Positions 25,732 through 33,565 of a DNA stretch of 64,000 nt are shown here, piece after piece. The position numbers were made by a program, and so were the translations under genes. The notes under the pieces were generated by a model. It saw only the letters and a program-made list of their open reading frames with translations. It was not told where the DNA came from and did not search any database. This stretch comes from Verrucomicrobiaceae bacterium (lineage in GTDB: Bacteria; Verrucomicrobiota; Verrucomicrobiia; Verrucomicrobiales; Verrucomicrobiaceae). Each line of letters starts with the position of its first letter. Position 1 is the first letter of the stretch. The stretch spans positions 62,001 through 126,000 of the forward strand of contig JAIXYN010000060.1 in the NCBI GenBank assembly GCA_027490195.1, read 5' to 3'.

Positions 25732-26754
25732 TCAGATTTCGAACAGGTGCAGCGGCGAACTGTTCGTCTTGTATTCACCATTCTTGCCAAGGCTGCGGCC
25801 GTTGCCATTGCTGTCCCGATTGGTGGAGGCGACCACGAAATGGCTGGCGTCCGGATGCAGCGCCAGCGCGTGGCAGTTTGCCATTTTGGTATTCACATGG
25901 AACGGTTCTTTGTCCCCCGGATTCACTAGGATCAGCATGCCGCTGCCTGGGGCACCTGAGGTCACTGCCATGAGATGTCCTTGGGGATGCTGCACGAGAT
26001 CATGAATGAAGCCTTCTTTGTTCGCGCCGTGAGTGAATGTTTGAGTGAGCCTGCCACTGGCGAAGTCGAAGTGCAGGATGGTAGGGATGCTTTGCGGTGT
26101 GGCTCCGTTTTGGGGCGTGGTGCCGGCGGCGAGAAGTGTTTTGCCTCCGTCGATGAACAGCAGCGTGCGCAGGCCGCCGAGATCCTGAATGCGGTCGAGC
26201 TTGTAGAGCAAAGAGGCATCGAGTGTGCGGTGCGCCTTTTTCAAATCTCGATCCATGACCACCAAGCGTCCTCGCATGTCGCCAAACACGACATGCTGGC
26301 CATCGGGCGAAAAGGTCAGCGCATAGACGTCTTCACCAGCAGGGTGTTCGTTCAGTTTTTTACCGGTCGCAGCATCCCACAAGCACACGAACTGATCTTT
26401 GCCGCAGGTCGCGATGCGACTGGCGTCCGGTGACACGGCGATCTGGCGCAGCCACCCATCATGTGCGGATTCGTGCTGCCAGAGTGTATTCTCGCCCTCA
26501 GAGCAGCGCAGGTGGCCCCAGGAGTCGGCGCAGAACAGGCGCGGCAGTTTCGAATGCCATGCAATGGCTGTGCTGTAGCCGTGGAATCCGTCGAGCGGTG
26601 GCAGAGGTGTCAATGTCTTGCCGTCAAACTGCCAGCGACGCACCAGTGGCTCATAGCCTGCGGTCGCAAGCACGCCACCATCGCTGCTGAACCGCGCGGC
26701 GGAGATCTGATGTTCGCTTTTGATTTCAGCGATCTGTTTGGGTTCGAGGCTCAT
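25732..26754 (-). CDS. WD40 repeat protein
   Basis: A 340-aa protein built of WD40 blades: ISAARFSSDGGVLATAGYEP, RQIAVSPDASRIATCGKDQF followed by VCLWDAATGKKL, and YALTFSPDGQHVVFGDMRG are clear, with weaker blades after residue 200. About seven blades fit one propeller. There is no signal peptide or cytochrome domain. It overlaps the DUF1501 stop by one base (TGATG), so it is co-translated as the third gene of a DUF1549-DUF1501-WD40 operon. In Planctomycetes and Verrucomicrobia such WD40 proteins often accompany DUF1501/DUF1549 proteins; function is unknown. Confidence 0.87.
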   Translation of the reverse strand: MSLEPKQIAEIKSEHQISAARFSSDGGVLATAGYEPLVRRWQFDGKTLTPLPPLDGFHGYSTAIAWHSKLPRLFCADSWGHLRCSEGENTLWQHESAHDGWLRQIAVSPDASRIATCGKDQFVCLWDAATGKKLNEHPAGEDVYALTFSPDGQHVVFGDMRGRLVVMDRDLKKAHRTLDASLLYKLDRIQDLGGLRTLLFIDGGKTLLAAGTTPQNGATPQSIPTILHFDFASGRLTQTFTHGANKEGFIHDLVQHPQGHLMAVTSGAPGSGMLILVNPGDKEPFHVNTKMANCHALALHPDASHFVVASTNRDSNGNGRSLGKNGEYKTNSSPLHLFEI

Positions 26755-28010
26755 CAGGACAGCGCCTCCTTGATTGGGATCATTTCGTCATGGGCGATGG
26801 GTAGCGGCTGTCCGGCGTTGTTGAACTCCGTTTTCAGCGGGTCGATGCCCAGCGCTCGATACCAAGTGTGAAACATCGAGCCGATGTCATAGGGCTGCGA
26901 TTTCACGGCGGTGCCCTTGTCATTCGTCTCGCCAATGAGCGTGCCATGCCGCACGCCATGACCTGCCATGGCGATGCTCCAGGCTTCCGGCCAGTGATCG
27001 CGGCCCACATGGCCGTTGATGCGCGGGGTGCGGCCAAATTCACTCAGGCATATCACGAGCGTGGTTTTGAGCAGGCCGCTGGCTTCGAGGTCTTCGAGCA
27101 TCGCGCTGAAGGCTTGGTCAAACTTGGGCACCATCGTCGCATGCGCGTTGAAATTGTCGCCATGAGTGTCCCAGCCGTAGCTCGTCACTTTGACAAAGCG
27201 CACGCCTGCTTCGAGCATCTGCCGCGCCACGAGCATGTGCTGGCCCAAGTCATGCCGCCCATAGCGCTCGCGGTCACGCTCAGGTAGCCTGGAGGTGTCA
27301 AAGATGTCAGCACGGGCCATGAGCTTTTCAGCCATGTCGAACACCGATGCGTTCGCTTCGACCACGCGCTTCTCGCGTTTTGCGGCAAATCGTTGATCCA
27401 GCATCCTGCGCAGTTCATTGCGCGCGGCGTCCTGCTCCACACTGATGTCAGGGTGGCGCAGGAGATTCTCCGGCGGCTTTCCATCGCCAAAGGCCAGCGA
27501 TCCATACTTGGGCCCGAGGAAGCCAGCGTCTTCCGCACGAAATCCGCCACTGCCGGGTTTGATCCAAACATAAGGCGGCAGTCCACTTGATCCCGGCCCC
27601 AGCAGCTTGGCCACACCCGCACCAAAATGTGGGTAAGGCACGCCACGGTTTGTGGGGTCGCCGCGCTGGATGCGATCCACTCCGGACGAGTGCGCATTGT
27701 CCTTGGTGCACATGCTTCGCACCACGCAGAGCTTGTGCATCTGCTTCGCGAGCTTCGGCATCAGTTCGGAAAAATGCACGCCTGGAATGGAGGTCTTGAT
27801 GCTGCGGAAGGGGCCGCCGAACTCAGTGTTCGGTTTGGGGTCCCACGATTCAAGCTGCGAGAGGCCGCCATCGAGCCACACAAACAGCACCTGTTTGTCC
27901 TTCTGCTTCAGGGCCTCGGCCAGCACAGGGGAGGCGAGTAGGCTCAAACCGCCGCCGAGAAAGGCGCGGCGGGAGAGGTGGTGTTCGCCTGGGGTGCAGA
28001 GTGGATTCAT
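26754..28010 (-). CDS. DUF1501 domain protein (exported)
   Basis: A 418-aa protein with an N-terminal Tat-like signal (SRRAFLGGGLSLLASPVLA). The DUF1501 core resembles alkaline-phosphatase/sulfatase folds: LFVWLDGGLSQLESWDPKP (about 40-60), KLCVVRSMCTKDNAHSSG, GWDTHGDNFNAH and LSEFGRTPRINGHVGRDHWP. These conserved Asp, His and Arg residues would form a metal site. It is encoded one base downstream of the DUF1549/DUF1553 gene and overlaps the WD40 gene. The family is abundant in Planctomycetes and Verrucomicrobia. A role in polysaccharide breakdown has been proposed, but no activity is established. Confidence 0.93.
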   Translation of the reverse strand: MNPLCTPGEHHLSRRAFLGGGLSLLASPVLAEALKQKDKQVLFVWLDGGLSQLESWDPKPNTEFGGPFRSIKTSIPGVHFSELMPKLAKQMHKLCVVRSMCTKDNAHSSGVDRIQRGDPTNRGVPYPHFGAGVAKLLGPGSSGLPPYVWIKPGSGGFRAEDAGFLGPKYGSLAFGDGKPPENLLRHPDISVEQDAARNELRRMLDQRFAAKREKRVVEANASVFDMAEKLMARADIFDTSRLPERDRERYGRHDLGQHMLVARQMLEAGVRFVKVTSYGWDTHGDNFNAHATMVPKFDQAFSAMLEDLEASGLLKTTLVICLSEFGRTPRINGHVGRDHWPEAWSIAMAGHGVRHGTLIGETNDKGTAVKSQPYDIGSMFHTWYRALGIDPLKTEFNNAGQPLPIAHDEMIPIKEALS

Positions 28011-28011
28011 G

Positions 28012-29601
28012 TCAGTGATTCACAAAGAACTCGGTGGAACTCAGCAGGGCCCAGGCGAAATCGCCAAGAGCCTGGGCTTTGTCAGATGCATGGGTGGTAA
28101 GCCATAACTTGAGCTGGTCTTTCTCCTCGGTGCTCGGCAGTCGAGTCAGGGTGCTGAGATAAAGATCTTCGGCTGGGTCGGCTTGTGTGGCGAGACGTTC
28201 AATCAGATTGCCTGGGCGTGGCATGAGCATCCAGTGGACGTGATCGCTGTTGCGGAGAAACAAGGCGCTGCGCAGTGAGGGATTCGCGTTGAGTTCGGGC
28301 TCCTTGGCGGGATTGGCGAGCGCAGCTGCGAAGGCTTTTTGGAAGTCGGCGAGGCTGTATTTGACGGCATCGACCTTCACATCCGGTTTCGTGTTCTTTT
28401 CGAGGCGCTCACGTTCGCCAGTGACAATGAGAAAAGCACGAAGCTGCTGCTCGGCGGTGAGATGGCGCTGATGGGTGTCGGCAGAGGTGCTGCTGCGCTG
28501 GTAGGTCTGCGTGTGGGCGATTTCACGAATCAACCAGCGTAGGTCGAAGTGCCGTGCGGTGAGTTCCTTGGCGAGGAGTTCAAGCAGGGCGGGATTTGCT
28601 GGTGGGTTGTCGGTGTGGTGCAGATCCAGCGGCTCGACGATCCCTTTGCCGATGAACAAGAACCACACGCGGTTCGCGATGTTTTTGGCAAATAAGGGGT
28701 TTTCCGGCACGGGCAGCCGTTGGGCGATCTCATGCAACGGACTGAATTTCGGCTGGCCTACTTCCTTGGTTTTACGGTCGGGTTTGACCAGCCACGCCTC
28801 ATCGGCGGTCGAAACAGGAATCATGACCTCTTCACCGAAAGGCACGCGGGGCGCTGTTTGTGCCTTCTTGCTGGTGAGCACCGACGCGAACTCGTACTTC
28901 GCTGTGATCGCGCCTTCGCTGACCCACGGTGTCTTGTGCTTTTCATCAGCTGTTTGCAGCTTGAGATTTTGATACACGGCAAAGAGGCCGTTGAAGTCGA
29001 TCTGTTTGTAGTCATCCACGCTCAAATGGCGGTGGCACTGGCAGCATTGCAGATCAACGCCCATGAACATCCTCCCGACATCGCGGGTGAGACCGGGGTA
29101 GTCCGTGTCCTGCTGTCCTACTTTCTCCAGCCGCCGGGTGATGAAGTAGCCGGCGCCACGCTGCTTCTCATTGAGAAAATCCGGCGCCAGCATCTCGCGC
29201 ACCATCGCATCCCATGGCTGGTTGGATTGAAATGCATTCACGAGCCACGCCTTCCAGGCCTCATTGTCACCACGGCGCTCCATGAGCATCACGTTGAAGG
29301 CCTCCGCCATGCGTTCCGCAAATCTCGGCGCTGCGATGAGCTTGTCGATCAGCCTTGACCGCTTGTCCGCCGCTTTGTCAGCGAAGAAAGCACGGGCTTC
29401 ATCGGCTGTCGGAACGCCGCCATCAAAATCAAGCCACACGCGGCGCAGAAATTCGGCATCATCCGCAGGAGTCATCTTTTGACCCTGGGCCTTGGCAAGC
29501 GTCAGAGCGTCTATCTCATGAACCAATGACGATTCAGCGGCAGCCGATGAGGCTGTAAGCAAAACCATGCAAGCTGCGCATGAAACCCAGGTCCGATGCA
29601 T
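28012..29601 (-). CDS. DUF1549/DUF1553 domain protein (exported)
   Basis: A 529-aa protein with a signal peptide (CMVLLTASSAAAES). DUF1549 (about 25-230) contains EFLRRVWLDFDGGVPTADEA, RDVGRMFMGVDLQCCQCHRH (a C-x2-C-H like the family's CAxCHxH) and YKQIDFNGLFAVYQNL. DUF1553 (about 290-500) contains FAKNIANRVWFLFIGKGIVE and TYQRSS. It is shorter than many PSCyt1/DUF1549 proteins and lacks the N-terminal cytochrome-c-like domain. It is first in the operon with DUF1501 and WD40. CxxCH suggests possible heme or metal binding; not proven. Confidence 0.93.
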   Translation of the reverse strand: MHRTWVSCAACMVLLTASSAAAESSLVHEIDALTLAKAQGQKMTPADDAEFLRRVWLDFDGGVPTADEARAFFADKAADKRSRLIDKLIAAPRFAERMAEAFNVMLMERRGDNEAWKAWLVNAFQSNQPWDAMVREMLAPDFLNEKQRGAGYFITRRLEKVGQQDTDYPGLTRDVGRMFMGVDLQCCQCHRHLSVDDYKQIDFNGLFAVYQNLKLQTADEKHKTPWVSEGAITAKYEFASVLTSKKAQTAPRVPFGEEVMIPVSTADEAWLVKPDRKTKEVGQPKFSPLHEIAQRLPVPENPLFAKNIANRVWFLFIGKGIVEPLDLHHTDNPPANPALLELLAKELTARHFDLRWLIREIAHTQTYQRSSTSADTHQRHLTAEQQLRAFLIVTGERERLEKNTKPDVKVDAVKYSLADFQKAFAAALANPAKEPELNANPSLRSALFLRNSDHVHWMLMPRPGNLIERLATQADPAEDLYLSTLTRLPSTEEKDQLKLWLTTHASDKAQALGDFAWALLSSTEFFVNH

Positions 29602-29666
29602 GGAATCAAGTACGACGGAGAGTCACCCTTGTTTCATCGCAAGGCAATTGCATGAGAGAGGGAGAC

Positions 29667-30821
29667 TCAAGGCGGTTCCTTCGATTCGGCTGCAATCCAC
29701 CCGGTGACGAGTTTCAACACCTCGGCGCGCTGGCGGAAAAAGAGAAAGTGATCTTCACCTTCGAAGCGACGGGAGGTGACGTCCAGCCCGCCTGCCTTCA
29801 GCTTTTCTGCATAGCCGGAGACATACTCCCACGGCACGCGGTCATCGCTGCCGCCTGACAGGATGAGGACGCGACGAGGCTGCAAACGTGCGGCGAGTTC
29901 CGCTGGCCGCAAGCGGCTGTGAAACACGGACGAGAGAAAGATCAGGGAGCGGAACTTCGGCCCGTCGGTTGATTCGGCCAGACAGAGTCCTTTGCCGCCA
30001 TTGGAGAGGCCCATGAGGTGAATTTGGTCGGGATCAATTGCTGCGTGCTTACCAGCGTCCGCAATGGCGCGCGTGATGGCTTCATAGCCACCTTGTCTTT
30101 CCCAGTTGCCCATGCCGAAGCTGGGCGCGATGACGGTGATGCCGAGTTCATCGGCGATCTTTGACAGCAGCCAGGTGTAGGTTTTGAAATTTCCGCCGCT
30201 GCCATGCACAAAGACCAGCGCGGGTGTTGGCTTGGTGCGGTCCACGCCTGCCGGGATGTAGTGGAAGTAATGCCCGTCGCGGAACTCCTTGAAGCATAGC
30301 TCGCGATAGATGGACGGCAGCGCCGAGCCGACGGCGTTGAAGTCTGCGTCAGCACCCATCTCGGCATACATGGAGTCGGTCATCGCTGCCAGATCCCTGC
30401 GCTGCTGCAGGGTGAAGAACGGATCGAAAGCCACCGCCACGGCATAGCCGAGATGGATCTGATCGGTTTCTGGCAGCAGGGAGCCCACAGAATAGCGGTC
30501 ATAGTGCCAGCCACCATCCGAGAAGCGCGAGTGAATCCGTGCCGTCTCAGGCGTGTGCGCATCGGGTGTCTGCCAAAGCGTGGCCGCTGCTCCAACACAT
30601 GCCACCAGCGGTAAAAACTTTCCCAGCCGCATCTGCAATACAGAACCACGTTCGTCACCGATCCAGAAGAGCAGGGGGCTGATTGCCAGCAGAGCGATGG
30701 CAGCGCTGACCAGCATGCCCTGCCATGTGACCATGCAACAGAGGCCGAACACTGCCAAGGGCACCAAGGCAAGCACCAGCAGGAGCGCGAAGGCTTTCAG
30801 GAGTACAAACGGTGAGGACAT
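29667..30821 (-). CDS. Membrane-anchored alpha/beta hydrolase
   Basis: About 384 aa from the ATG at 30821; a TTG at 30833 would add four residues. Three hydrophobic helices (residues 5-90) anchor it. The hydrolase domain (about 190-380) has the oxyanion motif LVFVHGSGGNFK, the nucleophile elbow LMGLSNGGKG (Ser in GLSNG), the acid ILSGGSDDRVPWE and the base His in EGEDHFLFF. The full catalytic triad is therefore visible. It may act on an ester or peptide at the cell envelope; no substrate can be named. It lies 65 bp upstream of the DUF1549 gene on the same strand. Confidence 0.83.
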   Translation of the reverse strand: MSSPFVLLKAFALLLVLALVPLAVFGLCCMVTWQGMLVSAAIALLAISPLLFWIGDERGSVLQMRLGKFLPLVACVGAAATLWQTPDAHTPETARIHSRFSDGGWHYDRYSVGSLLPETDQIHLGYAVAVAFDPFFTLQQRRDLAAMTDSMYAEMGADADFNAVGSALPSIYRELCFKEFRDGHYFHYIPAGVDRTKPTPALVFVHGSGGNFKTYTWLLSKIADELGITVIAPSFGMGNWERQGGYEAITRAIADAGKHAAIDPDQIHLMGLSNGGKGLCLAESTDGPKFRSLIFLSSVFHSRLRPAELAARLQPRRVLILSGGSDDRVPWEYVSGYAEKLKAGGLDVTSRRFEGEDHFLFFRQRAEVLKLVTGWIAAESKEPP

Positions 30822-30991
30822 TTGGTGATGCAATCTCGCTGGCTGGAGAAAACAACGACTTCTTTTGCCGCTGTTTGAAGCTGAATTTCGAAGGCCATGA
30901 CATCAAAGATTTTGCCCGACAATCTTTGGGTGGCTCTTTGTCTGGCGCTGCAATCTCTGGATTCCAGACTTTCCGCCTGCACAATGAGGGG

Positions 30992-30997
30992 TATAAT
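30992..30997 (+). promoter_or_regulatory. Candidate -10 element of the orphan kinase gene
   Basis: TATAAT at 30992-30997, inside GGGTATAATTCTATACTC, 57 bp upstream of the kinase start. A TTTCCG-like -35 lies about 16 nt before it and is a poor match. The divergent hydrolase starts at 30821, so the 30822-31053 interval holds the promoters of both; I see no gene in it. Confidence 0.4.
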
Positions 30998-31053
30998 TCT
31001 ATACTCTGACTGCGCCTCAATGACCCTATGCAGAATCCGCTACAATCCATCTC

Positions 31054-32160
31054 ATGAGAGACGGCGCTCAGAGCAGCACGGGATGCCGACCCTTGCCTAA
31101 AGGGGGTATCAAATGGGCAGGCGACCTCACCGTCAAAATGCGGGCTCGTCCTATCTGGTTCTCGCTATTAGCGCCCATGCTGCTGATGGTGGTTCTTGGG
31201 TGGCTGGATCGTATCACCAGTTGGGAAGTGAGTTGGTTCATCTTTTACGCTTTCCCCATCATTCTGGCCGTCTGGTGGGCAGGTTTCAGCGGGGGAATGA
31301 CAGTTGCCATCACAGCCGGTTTGGTTTGGTGGGTGGCAAACCAACACTCCCACCCCTACGCGACGCAGATGGGCTATACCTGGGCCATGATCAACCGTGA
31401 GTTCTATTTCTGTGTGGTGGTGTTTGCCGTGAATGCTGTGCGCAATAGGCAGGACGCTGACGCGGCCCACATCCGGATGCTGGAGGAGCGCCGCCAGCTC
31501 GAGCTGGACATTATCAGAGTCAGCGAGCATGAGCAGCAGCGCATCGGCCAGGATCTGCACGACGGTCTCTGCCAGCAGCTGGCAGCCATCGGCTGCGCCG
31601 TGCATGCGCTGGCGGAAGAGCTGCATTCGCAGCAACTGCCTTCTGCGCAGGATGCCGCCCTAGTGGAGGAGTCCTTGCAGCAAGCGGTGGAGGACGCGCG
31701 AGATCTCGCCCGTGGCATTTTCCCTGTGCATGTGGATGACACCGGTTTCTCCGTCGCCTTGAATGAGCTGGCGAGCAAAACCAGCAGGCTGACCGGCGTC
31801 TCCATCGTCATCCAGGAACGCGGCGAGATCCAGATCGACAAACCCAAGGTGGCCATGCACCTCTATCGCATCGCCCAGGAAGCAGTGGCCAACGCGGTGA
31901 GGCATGGCCGGGCTCGTGAAGTTGTCATCAAATTAAACCGCCAAGGTGATGTACTTGAACTGCGTCTGGAAGACAACGGCGTGGGCATCGCTACTGACAA
32001 TTCGCTCCTAGGCGTTGGCATGGGCCTGCGCACCATGCGCTACCGCGCGCAAAGCGTGGGGGCCACTTTTGAGATCACACCGCGCAGCGGCGGTGGCACC
32101 TGCGTGTGCTGCCGGCTTGTGCTTCCTGCTCCTGCTGTTGGTGATCAGGCCAAGGGCTGA
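31054..32160 (+). CDS. Orphan sensor histidine kinase, HisKA_3 type, paralogue of the 21832 kinase
   Basis: A 368-aa membrane kinase. From the ATG at 31054 the phosphoacceptor falls at His169 in RIGQDLHDGLCQQLAAI, the same number as in the 21832 kinase, which supports this start. MLEERRQLELDIIRVSEHE and GWLDRITSWEVSWFIFYAFP match the paralogue closely, as does the HATPase N-box HLYRIAQEAVANAVRHG. G1 is LEDNGVGIA. No response regulator lies next to it, so it probably signals to a distant regulator, perhaps the one at 22937. ATG at 31138 is an alternative start. Confidence 0.9.
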   Translation: MRDGAQSSTGCRPLPKGGIKWAGDLTVKMRARPIWFSLLAPMLLMVVLGWLDRITSWEVSWFIFYAFPIILAVWWAGFSGGMTVAITAGLVWWVANQHSHPYATQMGYTWAMINREFYFCVVVFAVNAVRNRQDADAAHIRMLEERRQLELDIIRVSEHEQQRIGQDLHDGLCQQLAAIGCAVHALAEELHSQQLPSAQDAALVEESLQQAVEDARDLARGIFPVHVDDTGFSVALNELASKTSRLTGVSIVIQERGEIQIDKPKVAMHLYRIAQEAVANAVRHGRAREVVIKLNRQGDVLELRLEDNGVGIATDNSLLGVGMGLRTMRYRAQSVGATFEITPRSGGGTCVCCRLVLPAPAVGDQAKG

Positions 32161-32189
32161 GAAAAGACGCGCGGCGAAGACATGCTGGC

Positions 32190-32402
32190 ATGGAATCTGA
32201 CGCACAATCAGGCATCGATTTGCAGGCGAACGTATGCGGTGGCGTGGCTCGCATCATCGGTGCGCGTATTTCGGTCTGGCTGCTGGAGTCCCTGCGACGT
32301 CAGGGAAAGACAGAGTTGGGGCTGCTCCTGGCTTATCCCACATTGAACGCGGAAGGCCTCGCCAATGCCTGGAATGACGCACCCTCTCACCGCGAGAAAT
32401 AG
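32190..32402 (+). CDS. DUF433 (antitoxin-like) protein, shortened C-terminus
   Basis: A 70-aa protein starting MESDAQSGIDLQANVCGG. The body follows the DUF433 consensus: VCGGVARIIGARISVWLLES (family: VCGG.PRI.GTRI.VW.L), RRQGKTELGLLLAYPTL and NAEGLANAWNDAPSHREK (family: YPTL...DL.AAW....HREEI). It stops right after HREK, where relatives usually continue a few residues. DUF433 proteins are winged-helix antitoxins that normally precede a DUF5615/PIN-like toxin gene; none is visible in the 115 bp downstream. It may be an orphan antitoxin or a remnant. It begins 30 bp after the orphan kinase stop. Confidence 0.66.
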   Translation: MESDAQSGIDLQANVCGGVARIIGARISVWLLESLRRQGKTELGLLLAYPTLNAEGLANAWNDAPSHREK

Positions 32403-32518
32403 ACAGGCAGATCGCCTGCGTCGTTTCCAGCCAATGCAATCATCGAAATCATCAATGAGGCTTCAGTGAGGCCCATGGCGGATGGGTAAGGCGTGATCTA
32501 CCACCGCATACGCCTCCC

Positions 32519-32719
32519 ATGAAAACCAAGCTGCTTCTTCTCCCCGTTCTCTTCGCCTGCCTCAGCCTCTCCAGTTGCGTCTCGCTCGCCCTTCAGGCCC
32601 GCAAAGAACTCGGCGGCCACAAACCCAGCGTCATCGAGCGCGTCGGCTGTGGTGCCATCGACGCCGTCACCCTGCCCGCGCAACTCCCCGTCTTGATTCA
32701 GATGCAATCATCCGATTGA
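32519..32719 (+). CDS. Small lipoprotein
   Basis: A 66-aa protein with a classic lipoprotein signal: MKTKLLLLPVLFACLSLSSC, lipobox LSSC with Cys20 as the lipidated residue. The mature part is only about 47 residues (SVIERVGCGAIDAVTLPAQL). Similar small lipoproteins with a conserved GAIDAVTLPxQ-like segment are common in Gram-negative bacteria. The ATG follows CGCCTCCC, so no clear ribosome-binding site is seen. It stands alone between the DUF433 gene and the degenerate kinase fragment. Function unknown. Confidence 0.7.
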   Translation: MKTKLLLLPVLFACLSLSSCVSLALQARKELGGHKPSVIERVGCGAIDAVTLPAQLPVLIQMQSSD

Positions 32720-32818
32720 GGTAATGGCTCTTGGAATGCTTCCGAGCAAGATGCCTGACCTCCCGGGGGCGGGGTGATCAAGGAGCGGTGTTTTTTCCAT
32801 TGCCTAATTCGGGTTCAA

Positions 32819-32890
32819 ACACGCCGCACAGAGGCGGTGGTACCTGTGTGTGCTTCCTGCTAAGGCTGTCGGTGATCAGGCTGCAGAGCC
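32819..32890 (+). pseudogene. Decayed copy of the 3' end of the orphan kinase gene
   Basis: This stretch matches 32078-32155, the last 78 bp of the orphan kinase gene, with one internal deletion of about 14-16 bp and scattered substitutions. Shared blocks include GGCGGTGG-ACCTG-GTGTGCT, CTTCCTGCT and CGGTGATCAGG-type sequence. Translated, TPHRGGGTCVC aligns with TPRSGGGTCVC of the kinase. No start codon or kinase domain is attached, so it is a non-coding remnant, probably of an ancient local duplication. The rest of 32720-32960 holds no gene that I can support. Confidence 0.65.
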
Positions 32891-32929
32891 AGAGGATTCA
32901 TAGCGTGCAGGCTTTTGAATAACGGAGCA

Positions 32930-32946
32930 GCGAAGCCAGGCTTCGC
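32930..32946. terminator. Short hairpin before the convergent secreted-protein gene
   Basis: GCGAAGCC (32930-32937) and GGCTTCGC (32939-32946) are perfect complements separated by one base. It lies 15 bp past the stop of the minus-strand gene ending at 32961 and could end its transcript. There is no clear T-run. Confidence 0.4.
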
Positions 32947-32960
32947 ACCCACGAGGCAAC

Positions 32961-33548
32961 CTACCTCTTCGCAATCGATTCAATGATCGTATCCCAGACT
33001 TTAACGGCTTGTTCCTTTGAGAAGTCCGTCGGCGGACTGTAGGAAAGGAAAAGGCAGTTGGTCTCGATGTTGGTGGCGATGTAAGCCGAGTAAATCAGGC
33101 GCTGCGAGCCGTCCTCCAGCTTGTAGCTCACGATGGAAGCAATGATGGCGAAGCCGCCAGCATCACGCTTCTTCTGAGCCATGAGCTCATGCCCTGCGGC
33201 GGCCAGTTCGGCTTTGAGATCGTCTTCGTGAGAGAACTTTTTCTGTTCCGCGAGGTAGCCTATATCCCGCGAGATCTTGCCCCAGACGTAGCCTGTCTGG
33301 GGGAGATCGCCGCGTTCCGCAACCGTTTTGATCTCGCTGGGCAGCATCCAGTAAGTGTAGCTATCCCTTACCTTAAGTCCTTCGGCGTGGACATACGCTT
33401 TCGGTAAGTCCAGCTTGAGCGGTAGGGTTTGCAACTGACCAGCAAAAAACTCGTCGATGCTGACCGTCTTCATGGGCACATCTGCGGCGCGCAGCGAAAC
33501 GGTGGCCAGCATTGCGAGAACGGTGGCTGCTTTGCAGAATGCGGTCAT
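32961..33548 (-). CDS. Exported protein of unknown function
   Basis: 195 aa from the ATG at 33548, chosen because longer starts would run into the purL stop at 33566. The signal peptide TAFCKAATVLAMLATVSLRA is followed by ADVPMKT, a probable signal peptidase I site. The mature domain is mixed alpha/beta with no recognised catalytic motif; FAIIASIVSYKLEDGSQRLI and NCLFLSYSPPTDFSKEQAV are its best-formed strands and helices. It lies 17 bp downstream of purL on the same strand, but the functional link is doubtful. I do not recognise the family. Confidence 0.7.
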   Translation of the reverse strand: MTAFCKAATVLAMLATVSLRAADVPMKTVSIDEFFAGQLQTLPLKLDLPKAYVHAEGLKVRDSYTYWMLPSEIKTVAERGDLPQTGYVWGKISRDIGYLAEQKKFSHEDDLKAELAAAGHELMAQKKRDAGGFAIIASIVSYKLEDGSQRLIYSAYIATNIETNCLFLSYSPPTDFSKEQAVKVWDTIIESIAKR

Positions 33549-33565
33549 AAACAAACCAGAGTGGA

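Noticed and set aside
30812..31009. 65-codon plus-strand open frame between the hydrolase and kinase genes
   Set aside because: No ribosome-binding site or known motif; overlaps the likely promoter region.
32208..32439. Minus-strand open frames opposite the DUF433 gene
   Set aside because: The plus strand fits the DUF433 consensus in detail; the minus frames show no motif.
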